Positions 1-6,401 of a stretch of DNA of 15,023 nucleotides are shown here, piece by piece. The notes beneath the pieces were generated by a model, which saw only the letters and a list, made by a program, of their open reading frames with translations, was not told where the DNA came from and did not search any database. The first letter of the stretch is position 1. Every line of letters starts with the position of its first letter. Origin of the DNA: Bdellovibrionales bacterium. Its GTDB lineage: Bacteria > Bdellovibrionota > Bdellovibrionia > Bdellovibrionales > JAMPXM01. The translations under genes and the position numbers were made by a program. The stretch is from contig SXSP01000279.1 in assembly GCA_005792225.1 (NCBI GenBank), positions 1 to 15,023 on the forward strand, read 5' to 3'.

Positions 1-33
1 CTGAACGATCAAATTACGAAATAACGAATTCAT
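1..33 (-). CDS. fliF: FliF flagellar MS-ring protein, N-terminal 11 codons only
   Basis: An ATG at 33-31 opens a frame reading M-N-S-L-F-R-N-L-I-V-Q that runs off the left edge of the window. A purine-rich ribosome-binding site (GAGGGTGG, 35-42) sits just before the ATG. The start lies 29 nt after the fliE stop on the same strand. fliF follows fliE in most flagellar operons, and FliF proteins commonly begin with a similar MN-x-L-x-x-N segment. Position and the opening residues therefore fit the MS-ring protein, the membrane platform on which the basal body is built. The call rests on only 11 residues plus context, so it is an inference. Confidence 0.6.
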   Translation of the reverse strand, partial: MNSLFRNLIVQ

Positions 34-62
34 TCCACCCTCAAAAAGAGAAAGCTCAACAC

Positions 63-392
63 TCAAACTTGCATTTTCATGACTTCGTTGTACGCATCGA
101 TGATCTTGTTACGAACTTGGACCATCATGCGAACCGCGATGTCGGCTTTCTCCGCCGCCATCATCACTTCCGGAATGTTCGTGGTCTTGCCGGTCGCAAG
201 CATCTGCGCCTGCTTGTCGGAATCCTTCTGAAGCTGATTCACGGTTCCAACCGCGTCTTTGAGGGTGTCGGCGAACGACTTCCCATCTGAGGGAGTCGCC
301 GACATGGGCTTCATCTGATCCGCGCGCATCTCGCTCGCGGTCTTGCCGGTCTCGATGAGAGACTGTCCTTGGCGAATCGTCAAACCGTCCAT
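63..392 (-). CDS. fliE: FliE, flagellar hook-basal body adaptor protein
   Basis: A 109-residue protein, the usual FliE length. The C-terminal half carries the family pattern: SFADTLKDAVGTVNQLQKDS, then a helix with MMAAEKADIAVRMMVQVRNK and a terminal AYNEVMKM. FliE sits at the MS-ring/rod junction and is an early substrate of the flagellar type III export apparatus; this is family knowledge. The ATG at 392 is preceded by a strong Shine-Dalgarno, GGAGGAAA (403-410), at 10-nt spacing. FliF starts 29 nt downstream. Unlike the other genes of the operon, fliE is separated from its upstream neighbour flgC by 278 bp. That gap holds a candidate promoter of its own and two stem-loops, so its dose may be set partly independently of flgBC. 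Confidence 0.95.
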   Translation of the reverse strand: MDGLTIRQGQSLIETGKTASEMRADQMKPMSATPSDGKSFADTLKDAVGTVNQLQKDSDKQAQMLATGKTTNIPEVMMAAEKADIAVRMMVQVRNKIIDAYNEVMKMQV

Positions 393-408
393 GGTTTGCT
401 TCTTTCCT

Positions 409-460
409 CCGGTCGGTGGACCGGATCCTCTTGTGGAGCGGGTTTGCAGCCAAACTCCGC
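409..460 (-). promoter_or_regulatory. Two stem-loops in the predicted fliE 5' leader
   Basis: Two inverted repeats stand one after the other just upstream of fliE. The first, at 438-460, has arms GCGGGTTTG and CAAACTCCGC: nine pairs, one bulged base and a 4-nt loop. The second, at 409-424, has arms CCGGTC and GACCGG, perfect, with a 4-nt loop; it touches the fliE Shine-Dalgarno (403-410) by two bases. Neither is followed on the minus strand by a T-tract, so they are not intrinsic terminators. If transcription starts near 461 (see the promoter at 468-496), the first hairpin would lie at the very 5' end of the mRNA, where such structures commonly protect against decay. That function is inferred. 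Confidence 0.5.
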
Positions 461-467
461 TTCTTCC

Positions 468-496
468 ATTATCTTACCTGTTTTTCTTCAACTCAA
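468..496 (-). promoter_or_regulatory. Candidate sigma-70-type promoter for fliE
   Basis: On the minus strand TTGAGT (491-496, 4 of 6 to TTGACA) is followed after exactly 17 nt by GATAAT (468-473, 5 of 6 to TATAAT). Predicted initiation is near 461, giving a leader of about 70 nt before the fliE ATG. The spacer is A-rich. It is one of the best-matching sigma-70-like pairs found by eye in the window. It lies in the only large gap inside the flagellar operon, which argues for it being real. Confidence 0.45.
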
Positions 497-634
497 AACT
501 GGGAATAGGACCGGAAAAATGTTCCCCGACCAGGCAATTCACGAAGCACCAGCCACCGAACCATTTCCTACTAACCGGCCTGCCTATCACCCGTGTCCTC
601 ACCGATCGCCGGTCACCCGCGTCCCTGGACCGCC

Positions 635-663
635 TGCCCGCTTGCCTGCTTGCCCGCTTGCCC
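635..663. repeat. 8-bp tandem repeat in the flgC-fliE gap
   Basis: The plus strand reads TGCCCGCT, TGCCTGCT, TGCCCGCT, TGCCC: 3.6 copies of an 8-bp unit with one substitution in the second copy. It ends 7 bp from the flgC stop (671). A second, imperfect direct repeat flanks it: TCACCCGTGTCCT (587-599) and TCACCCGCGTCCC (613-625). Both lie between flgC and the candidate fliE promoter and encode nothing evident. Such short tandem repeats can expand and contract by slippage. Confidence 0.7.
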
Positions 664-670
664 ACAACGA

Positions 671-1108
671 TTATCTACCGAGCTCGAGCGACGTCATCGC
701 CATATCTTTCGTCGCGTTCAGCGCGCTCACGTTCGCTTCGTACGCCCGTGTGGCCTGGATCATATTCGCCATCTCTTCCATCAGATTGATATTCGGATAA
801 GCGACGTATCCATCCTCGTTCGCATCGACATGGTCGGGCTCATATTTCATGAGCGGAGCCTTGCGGTCGACGGTCACGTCGGTGACCTGGACCCGCGCGA
901 TGTCTTTTTGCGGCTGCGAGGTCAAAATCTCCCCGAACGATTTCGCGTCGGGAATGGATTCGAGGATGACGTCCTTCCGTCGGTACGCACCACCCTCGGG
1001 GGTCCGGGTCGTATTGACGTTGGCGATGTTGGAAGAAATCGTATTCATGCGCATGCGCTGGGCGGCCATGCCGCTGGAGCTCACGCGAAGTCCACTTAGG
1101 ATATCCAT
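671..1108 (-). CDS. flgC: FlgC, flagellar proximal rod protein
   Basis: 145 residues, typical for FlgC. The N-terminal rod-family signature reads MDILSGLRVSSSGMAAQRMR followed by N-T-I-S-S-N-I-A-N. The C-terminal helix is also diagnostic: the YPNINLMEEMANMIQATRAYEAN region with S-A-L-N-A-T-K-D. FlgC polymerises with FlgB and FlgF as the proximal rod in the periplasm and is exported by the flagellar type III apparatus (family knowledge). The ATG at 1108 has GGAGGAAG upstream and begins 3 nt after the flgB stop, so the two are co-transcribed and probably coupled. The stop at 671-673 is followed by the unusually long gap before fliE. Confidence 0.97.
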   Translation of the reverse strand: MDILSGLRVSSSGMAAQRMRMNTISSNIANVNTTRTPEGGAYRRKDVILESIPDAKSFGEILTSQPQKDIARVQVTDVTVDRKAPLMKYEPDHVDANEDGYVAYPNINLMEEMANMIQATRAYEANVSALNATKDMAMTSLELGR

Positions 1109-1111
1109 CTA

Positions 1112-1525
1112 TTATCTTCCTCCGTCAGTCGCGGCGTACTTGAGTGCGGCCATCTTTTTATTGATGAGCTGGATCGCCGCCTTGTACATGATGCTGTTCT
1201 CGGCGAGCGCGGTCATTTCGCGTTCGACGTTCACCGTGTTCCCGTCGTTATTGACGTCAACATCCGGATTTTCGTAGATATCGGCCTTGATACGGGAGAG
1301 CGCCCCGGGCCCCGTAGGATAGTGGCCAGGCTGTTCGCCTTGGAGTTTCCCGATGTCTTCGAGGTCCAGAGCGCGCGTGAGCGCGTCCTCGAAGTCGAGC
1401 TTCTTAGCTTGGTAGCCGGGCGTTTCCGCGTTCGCGATATTCGACGAGATGACATTGTTTCGCGTCTGCCGGAGGTTCAAGCTCGCGCCGAGCGCCCGCG
1501 TGGTTTTATCGAATAAATCAGCCAT
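1112..1525 (-). CDS. flgB: FlgB, flagellar proximal rod protein
   Basis: 137 residues from the ATG at 1525, the expected length. The N-terminal half has the rod signature with the ISSNIANAETPGYQAKKLDF segment (ANxxTPGY motif). The C-terminal helix contains V-E-R-E-M-T-A-L-A-E-N-S-I-M-Y. The frame is open 48 nt further upstream, but GGAGGAG at 1532-1538 selects the 1525 start, and the protein then begins MADLFDKTTRALG as homologues do. The start codon lies inside the end of the sigma-54 activator gene: ATGGCTGA carries both the flgB ATG and the upstream TGA, an 8-nt overlap expected to couple translation. FlgB forms the base of the rod. Confidence 0.95.
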   Translation of the reverse strand: MADLFDKTTRALGASLNLRQTRNNVISSNIANAETPGYQAKKLDFEDALTRALDLEDIGKLQGEQPGHYPTGPGALSRIKADIYENPDVDVNNDGNTVNVEREMTALAENSIMYKAAIQLINKKMAALKYAATDGGR

Positions 1526-2492
1526 TCGATCTCTCCTCCACCGTCGCGCCCGCGGGTGCGACTCCATATTCATGCAACTTGTTTCTCAAAGTTCGGATGC
1601 TGATGCCGAGAAGCTGGGCCGCCTTCGTGCGGTTCTGGCTCGTGTATTCGAGCGTCTTCATGATGAGGCGTCTCTCGGCTTCTTCGATTGTCATTCCCGG
1701 AACCAAGTCTCCACCTTGTGTCGGCTGAGGCTTGAATCCCGCAATCTCGATGTCGTCGGCGGAGATTTCCGGCTGCGCCGACATCAAGATCGAACGCTCG
1801 ATCACGTTCTCAAGTTCGCGAACGTTTCCGGGCCATTTCCAACTTTTGAGTTTCTGGACCGCCTCCGCGCTCAGACGCTTTTCAGATTTACCGTTCACGA
1901 GGCCGGAGACTTCCGTGAAGAATCGCGCGAGCTCCTCGATATCGCGAGGGCGGTTACGAAGAGCCGGGATCGCGAGCGGGATCACGTTCAATCGGTAGTA
2001 GAGATCTTCGCGAAACTGGCCGGCCTTCACCATCGCCGGGAGATCGCGGTTTGTCGTCGCGATCAAACGGACGTTCACCTTGACTGGTGCCTTCGCACCC
2101 AAACGCTCCACTTCACCCTCTTGGATGACGCGAAGAAGTTTCGCTTGAAGAATCAGCGGCATTTCACTGATCTCATCGAGAAGGAACGTGCTTTGATTCG
2201 CGAGTTCAAATTTTCCGGGCTTCATTTGCACGGCGCCCGTGAACGCGCCCTTTTCAAAACCGAAGAGCTCGCTCTCGAGGAGATCCGCCGGAATGGCCGC
2301 GCAATTGACGGCAACGAGGCGACGCGAGGCCCGAGGGCTCTTCGCGTGAATGTAGCGCGCGAGAATTTCTTTTCCCGTGCCGCTCTCACCCGAAATCAAA
2401 ATGGTCGCGCGGCTCGAGGCCACGTTGCTCGCGAGATGAAGAAGACGCTTCATCTCCGGATCGGCCGTTCTCACGGCTTGTTCTGCTGACAT
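1518..2492 (-). CDS. Sigma-54-dependent transcriptional activator without a receiver domain (FlrC/FlbD-like)
   Basis: From ATG 2492 the protein has 324 residues. It starts almost at once with an AAA+ sigma-54 interaction domain: Walker A GESGTGKE (35-42), the sigma-54-contacting GAFTGA loop (82-87), Walker B FLLDEI (103-108), arginine-finger segment REDLYYRLN (161-169) and WPGNVRELEN (220-229). A Fis-type helix-turn-helix follows (about 285-310, R-T-K-A-A-Q-L-L-G-I-S). All ATPase motifs look intact. There is no N-terminal receiver, GAF or PAS domain, so it cannot be controlled by phosphorylation in cis. Alternative starts are ATG 2510 and TTG 2519; 2492 was chosen for its GGAAGGGG Shine-Dalgarno. 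It lies between the TPR gene and flgB, overlapping flgB by 8 nt, so it probably activates later flagellar promoters. By context it is the local counterpart of FlrC/FlbD/FleQ, but orthology is not proven. Confidence 0.92.
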   Translation of the reverse strand: MSAEQAVRTADPEMKRLLHLASNVASSRATILISGESGTGKEILARYIHAKSPRASRRLVAVNCAAIPADLLESELFGFEKGAFTGAVQMKPGKFELANQSTFLLDEISEMPLILQAKLLRVIQEGEVERLGAKAPVKVNVRLIATTNRDLPAMVKAGQFREDLYYRLNVIPLAIPALRNRPRDIEELARFFTEVSGLVNGKSEKRLSAEAVQKLKSWKWPGNVRELENVIERSILMSAQPEISADDIEIAGFKPQPTQGGDLVPGMTIEEAERRLIMKTLEYTSQNRTKAAQLLGISIRTLRNKLHEYGVAPAGATVEERSNG

Positions 2493-2522
2493 CTCGTTGA
2501 CCCCTTCCATGGGACTCAAACC

Positions 2523-5500
2523 TTAGCGCTTCGCCGCTCCTGGCTCGTCGCTCGCGCGCATATCCGCCGCTGCGGGGATGCGCTTTAAATACTTTTTGTA
2601 TTCGTTCTGCCATTTCGCGCCCTGCATTTGGTCCGCGGCCAAGCGGTGCCAAACGTTGTCGCGCTCGGGCTTTAGTTCGGCCCATTCTTTTTCGGCACCC
2701 TTGAGATCACCATCCTCAAAGAGGATGCGCCCCAGTTGGTAACGAACCGACGACATCGGCCGCGTCGCCTCGTACTCCGAAAGGAGATCACGGTACGCCT
2801 TGATGCCCTGGGCTCTCTGACCGCGAGAAATAAAGAGATCACCGCGAAGTTCGAGTGCCTGGGCATGAACATCGGGCGGCATGTAATCGCCGTTGGCGTG
2901 AAACTCCACGATCTTCGCCAAGTGCTCATCCGCCTCTTTGAAATCCTTCGTTTTCGAGAGAATCTTCGCCAACCGAAGATGAAGAGAGGCGGTTAATCGT
3001 GGGTCACCATTCCAAGTCTTGATGAGTTCCGTGAGATATTTCCGCGCGCTCGCCGCCTGACCGCGAGCTTCGGCGACATCGGCCGCGACTTCCGCATGCT
3101 CAATCTGCTCGGGCTCCGAGAGACGCGCGATGTTTTTGATCTTCTTCAGTTCAGCCTCGGCTCCGGAGAAGTTTTTACCTTTTGCCGCTACCGCCGCCAT
3201 GCGGAGACGAATCGATTCTTCACTCGGCGTTGCCTCGTGGAGGGGCAGATCCGCTCCCGGCTTTCTTTCCGCCAGGCGCTTGAGAGTCTGCCCGTAAATC
3301 GATTCGGCTTCTTTAAAAACACCGGCTTGCTCATAGGCACGCCCGACGTAAACCGGAAGGTCCAAGCGATTTGAATTCTTCAACCAACCCTGCGACTCGC
3401 GGCTATAACGACGGAGGGCTTCAATGAAGTTCCCCTTCTCTCCCGCATCTCGAATTGCTTCCGTCATGTTCTCGCCGATCCGGGCGACGAACTTCTCTTT
3501 GTTCGGCGACACTGGATTTTTCTGAAAGTAGTCGACAAGAAGTTTCGATGCTTGATCAAACTCATCACGTTGGTTGTAGCCATCGGCGATGAGGAGCGTG
3601 CTGAATTCCTCGATTCCGGGAAGCTCCGGCGCCTTCTTCGTCGCATCGTCATCCGGATGCTTCGAGAACTTGATGCCAGCTTCTTTTTCTTCCGCGTGAC
3701 CACCTTCTTTCCCCTCGCCCTCGGGACGGGCGTTGGCATCGGCGGTCTTCGTCTCTTTTTTATCGACTTTCTTTTCTTCTTTTTTCTTCTCGACCGGGCG
3801 GTTCGCGTATTTTTTGGTGATCGCTTGAACTTCCTCAAGTGCCGCCTTCAACTCTTTTTCACGCATCGAAGGCATTCTCGAGGTCAACATGCGAATGCGA
3901 GCAACGCCGGCTCCCGGGGTTGCGCGGTAACGGAAGTAACTCTCGAGAAACGCACCTTCGGCGCGTTTTGCATCGGCACCGAGAATTCCGAGCAGTTCAC
4001 CCATTCTGGTCATCGCGTAGCCGCCGTGCTCGTGATCCGGAAATTTCTGAAGAAATTTGCCGTAGCTGTCCAAGCCCTCGCGGTACTTCTCGAGGTTGAA
4101 TTCAGCTTCCGCGATGTTGTAGAGCGCGTTCGGAAACGTTCCGGCTGCTTCCGGAAATCTCTTCATCGCGGCTCTGTACTGATTGATCGCCTCCGGATAG
4201 TCTTTTTTGCGGAAGTAAACATCGCCTTTTCTAAACGCCGCCTCTTCGCGTCCTTTTTGAGTTTTCCCGTGCTTCTCAATCTGATCGAAGAGGTTGTAGG
4301 TGTCGTCGAAGCGGTTCAGCAGCAAGTAAGCCGAAGCCGTCGAAAGGTTCACGCGGTCCATGTGCTTCGAATCAGGATTCGTGCGGGCAAATCGCTGGAA
4401 CGCTTTCAGGGCCGCGAATGAGTCACCCCGACTCAAATACGAATAACCTATCAAGAGCAAAGTACGGGGCGTGATGGGAGAATCCGGAAACTTCTCGCTG
4501 AGCTGAAGATACGCGTTCATCGCGATCTCAAAATCAGTCTGGGAGTTTTCGCCGCGATAGATATTGTAATGAGTATCGGCGACCAGATAGCGCACAATCT
4601 CGGTGTACTGACTTTCAGGATAATTATGGAGGAACTCACTAGCCGTTTTGAGGAGCAGGGCCGGCTTTTCCTCTTTGAATAAACGCAAGAGAACCCGTGC
4701 TTCCGCGTTCTCGCGAGAATCGGTCGGAATGATGTCGTACGTGGGCGGCGTGAGCAAAAGCGCTTTGAGCTGCGGAACGCCAAGATCCAGCATCGGAAAC
4801 GGCAAGTAGAAGTTCGTGCGGCTCTCCGCGATCGCCTCGGGCTTGATCTCGTAATCCTTGATGGCAAACCGACTAAACTCAGGATCGCCGCCGTCAAAAA
4901 TCCCGTGCATGAAGTCCTTGCGGGTACTGAGTTGCTCGGCGAGCGACGGTGCGGGAGGAAGATCCGCCTTGGCCACCATCACGAAATCACCGCCCGCGGG
5001 CTTACGCTTTTCCTTCTCCTTGGCTGCGGTTTTTTTCGCCGGCAAGACTTTAGGCGGGTTCACCACGGCACTCTCTTCGTCGTCCTCGAACTCAGGAGCC
5101 GCCGCCTTGGCCTTAGGAGTCGCTTCCTTCGGGAAAAAGTCCACGATCAGTCGCGACGGTTGATCGGTCATGTAGTCAAAAAAGTCGGCGACATTGGTGA
5201 CCGTGAAGGTGATCTCGGATTTACCGTCGATTCCGCTCTCGACGACCGTGATGGACTTCACGAGATGATCCGTATGAGCTTTCAACTTCGCGACCGCGTC
5301 GGGCTTGAGCGCGGGAAGGGCCAGCGTGACTTTATCGGCTCCCGATTTTTTGAGATCGTATTTCCAGTCTTTGGCGCCCGTGAATTCAAGATGAAGCGCG
5401 TCGCCGATGCGACTCAGCTCGAGGCCGACGGGACTGCTCGAAGAGTCAGCAGACGCTCGGCTCGACCCGAGGACGCCAAAGAGGAGTCCAAAGACGCAGG

Positions 5501-5582
5501 CCGCGACAACCGCGAAGTGCAAGAGGGGCTTACGGACTTTGGGCTCATTCGCGAACACTCGACTCGACTCCTTCTGATTCAT
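2523..5582 (-). CDS. Large exported AMIN-like + TPR repeat protein, first gene of the flagellar operon
   Basis: 1019 residues from ATG 5582. The frame stays open to a GTG at 5651, but that adds residues unlike a signal peptide. From 5582 there is a basic n-region, a hydrophobic stretch (about 20-39) and a probable SPase I site after SRASA (41-45). Residues about 50-150 form a beta-rich AMIN-like domain ending in the typical PSRLIVDF. A Lys/Ala/Pro-rich linker follows. Tetratricopeptide-type helices span about 260-600 (for example FPDSPITPRTLLLIGYSYLS and DVYFRKKDYPEAINQYRAAM). After a Lys/Glu-rich spacer (about 605-665) there is a second TPR block up to about 1000. The product should be periplasmic, with AMIN binding peptidoglycan or envelope components and the TPRs binding proteins. 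The stop lies 30 nt before the activator start, in the same operon as flgBC-fliE. A motor or rod-assembly scaffold role is inferred; no gene name is justified. Confidence 0.85.
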   Translation of the reverse strand: MNQKESSRVFANEPKVRKPLLHFAVVAACVFGLLFGVLGSSRASADSSSSPVGLELSRIGDALHLEFTGAKDWKYDLKKSGADKVTLALPALKPDAVAKLKAHTDHLVKSITVVESGIDGKSEITFTVTNVADFFDYMTDQPSRLIVDFFPKEATPKAKAAAPEFEDDEESAVVNPPKVLPAKKTAAKEKEKRKPAGGDFVMVAKADLPPAPSLAEQLSTRKDFMHGIFDGGDPEFSRFAIKDYEIKPEAIAESRTNFYLPFPMLDLGVPQLKALLLTPPTYDIIPTDSRENAEARVLLRLFKEEKPALLLKTASEFLHNYPESQYTEIVRYLVADTHYNIYRGENSQTDFEIAMNAYLQLSEKFPDSPITPRTLLLIGYSYLSRGDSFAALKAFQRFARTNPDSKHMDRVNLSTASAYLLLNRFDDTYNLFDQIEKHGKTQKGREEAAFRKGDVYFRKKDYPEAINQYRAAMKRFPEAAGTFPNALYNIAEAEFNLEKYREGLDSYGKFLQKFPDHEHGGYAMTRMGELLGILGADAKRAEGAFLESYFRYRATPGAGVARIRMLTSRMPSMREKELKAALEEVQAITKKYANRPVEKKKEEKKVDKKETKTADANARPEGEGKEGGHAEEKEAGIKFSKHPDDDATKKAPELPGIEEFSTLLIADGYNQRDEFDQASKLLVDYFQKNPVSPNKEKFVARIGENMTEAIRDAGEKGNFIEALRRYSRESQGWLKNSNRLDLPVYVGRAYEQAGVFKEAESIYGQTLKRLAERKPGADLPLHEATPSEESIRLRMAAVAAKGKNFSGAEAELKKIKNIARLSEPEQIEHAEVAADVAEARGQAASARKYLTELIKTWNGDPRLTASLHLRLAKILSKTKDFKEADEHLAKIVEFHANGDYMPPDVHAQALELRGDLFISRGQRAQGIKAYRDLLSEYEATRPMSSVRYQLGRILFEDGDLKGAEKEWAELKPERDNVWHRLAADQMQGAKWQNEYKKYLKRIPAAADMRASDEPGAAKR

Positions 5583-5736
5583 CCACGGGTGACTATCAGT
5601 GAAGAGAGCATATCCAGTGCCAACGGCTGCCGTATTTCCTAAGTCTATCACGAACGATTTCAGGTCACACGCGCCGGTCTCAGCTGTCCCAAGGACGATG
5701 ACAAAGAAATGACGGAAAGAGTGTTTTTGACGTCAT

Positions 5737-5765
5737 AGAATCGACCCGACTAACGAATAATTCAA
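5737..5765 (-). promoter_or_regulatory. Weak candidate promoter for the flagellar operon
   Basis: On the minus strand TTGAAT (5760-5765) is followed at 17 nt by GATTCT (5737-5742). Matches are 4 of 6 and 3 of 6, so this is weak. It lies upstream of the TPR gene and next to the dyad at 5771-5799. No convincing sigma-54 (GG-N10-GC) or sigma-28 element was found by eye on this strand between 5583 and 5879. Confidence 0.25.
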
Positions 5766-5770
5766 AATAC

Positions 5771-5799
5771 CGTCTCAGATCCAGTTGCGATTTGAGACG
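5771..5799. promoter_or_regulatory. 11-bp dyad in the divergent flagellar/mla intergenic region
   Basis: Arms CGTCTCAGATC (5771-5781) and GATTTGAGACG (5789-5799) pair over 11 positions with a single G-U, around a 7-nt loop. On the plus strand no T-tract follows; on the minus strand it is followed by GTATTTTGAATTATT, only loosely T-rich. It overlaps the -35 of the candidate mla promoter and sits just upstream of the candidate flagellar promoter. A regulator-binding site serving both directions is therefore as likely as an RNA hairpin. A perfect TGACGTCA palindrome lies nearby at 5728-5735. The stretch 5583-5879 (297 bp) otherwise holds no gene. Confidence 0.5.
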
Positions 5800-5813
5800 A
5801 TGACACCGATAAG
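5785..5813 (+). promoter_or_regulatory. Candidate promoter for the lipoprotein-mlaEFD operon
   Basis: TTGCGA (5785-5790) and GATAAG (5808-5813) are separated by 17 nt, with 4 of 6 matches each to the sigma-70 consensus. Predicted initiation is near 5820, about 60 nt before the ATG at 5880. Its -35 lies inside the right half of the 5771-5799 dyad, consistent with control by a bound protein. Confidence 0.3.
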
Positions 5814-5879
5814 AAACGACAGAAGAAATGCGACGGACGGCTTGATTTTGTCCCCTAGAAAAGACACCTTAGGTTACGA

Positions 5880-6401
5880 ATGATGCGTGCAACTTGGATT
5901 CACTTCTCGAAAGCTCAGCTCCTCATAGCGCTCGCCGCGTGCGGACTCGCCGCGCCCGCTTGCGTTTCGGTCAACATTGGACCGAAGGGAAACCAAAAAG
6001 CCAACGACGTCGAATTCAAGGAGCCCTCGGCCCCTTACGATGAACTCGATAAGACGGCGGCCGACAGTGCTTGGCAGAACAAGAACAACGGGAACACCAT
6101 CAGCTACTACTCCAGTTGCAAGGATCCCGCGGATGCCCCCATCGATGCCGTCATGCGCGATCTCTTCTCCGAACTTCGTGAATTAAGAACAATTCAAACC
6201 GGAAACGTGATCTACAACGGTCGCGAAGGCCAAGACACCGAAGTCGAGGGCCGCCTCGATGGAGTTCCGACTCGAATCCGCGCCGTCGTGTTCAAAAAGA
6301 ACGACTGCACGTACACCATCAGCTACATCGGCGTGCCCAAATCATTCGAGGAAGATCGGGCGCGCTTCAATGAATTTCTCGGGAATTTCCGAGCGCCCTA
6401 A
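5880..6401 (+). CDS. Small exported, probably lipidated, envelope protein of the mla operon
   Basis: 173 residues with an N-terminal export signal. Two candidate lipidation cysteines are visible: C21 in LAAC, a good lipobox match, and C28 in APAC, which is less canonical. The mature part is polar, with no repeats or membrane segments. It includes a region of predicted beta-strands (V-E-G-R-L-D-G-V-P-T-R-I-R-A-V-V-F) and a C-terminal segment F-E-E-D-R-A-R-F-N-E-F. I do not recognise a family. The stop and the mlaE start share one base in TAATG, so it is coupled to the lipid-transport genes. An accessory role in that pathway, perhaps as an outer-membrane or periplasmic partner, is inferred from this linkage only. 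The Shine-Dalgarno (TTAGGT) is weak; ATG 5880 or 5883 could both serve. Confidence 0.8.
   Translation: MMRATWIHFSKAQLLIALAACGLAAPACVSVNIGPKGNQKANDVEFKEPSAPYDELDKTAADSAWQNKNNGNTISYYSSCKDPADAPIDAVMRDLFSELRELRTIQTGNVIYNGREGQDTEVEGRLDGVPTRIRAVVFKKNDCTYTISYIGVPKSFEEDRARFNEFLGNFRAP

Noticed and set aside
1449..2489. 346-codon plus-strand open frame opposite the sigma-54 activator
   Set aside because: Antisense shadow of an AAA+ gene with all motifs intact; composition is Arg/His/Leu-rich as expected of a shadow.
3464..3838. Alternative-frame basic ORF at the A-rich tract, possible programmed frameshift product
   Set aside because: No downstream pairing structure or conserved slippery heptamer was recognised, and the main frame continues as a proper TPR protein on both sides.
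3552..4421. 289-codon plus-strand open frame opposite the TPR gene, Phe/Arg-rich
   Set aside because: Phe runs come from the complement of the Lys/Glu codons of the TPR protein; no start signal.
5804..5811. CCGATAA on the plus strand before the mla operon as a FliA promoter
   Set aside because: No TAAA-like -35 at the required spacing.
5842..5860. GG-N10-GC spacing on the minus strand upstream of the flagellar operon (sigma-54 promoter)
   Set aside because: Only the two dinucleotides fit; the surrounding bases do not match TGGCAC/TTGC and it is more than 250 bp from the start codon.
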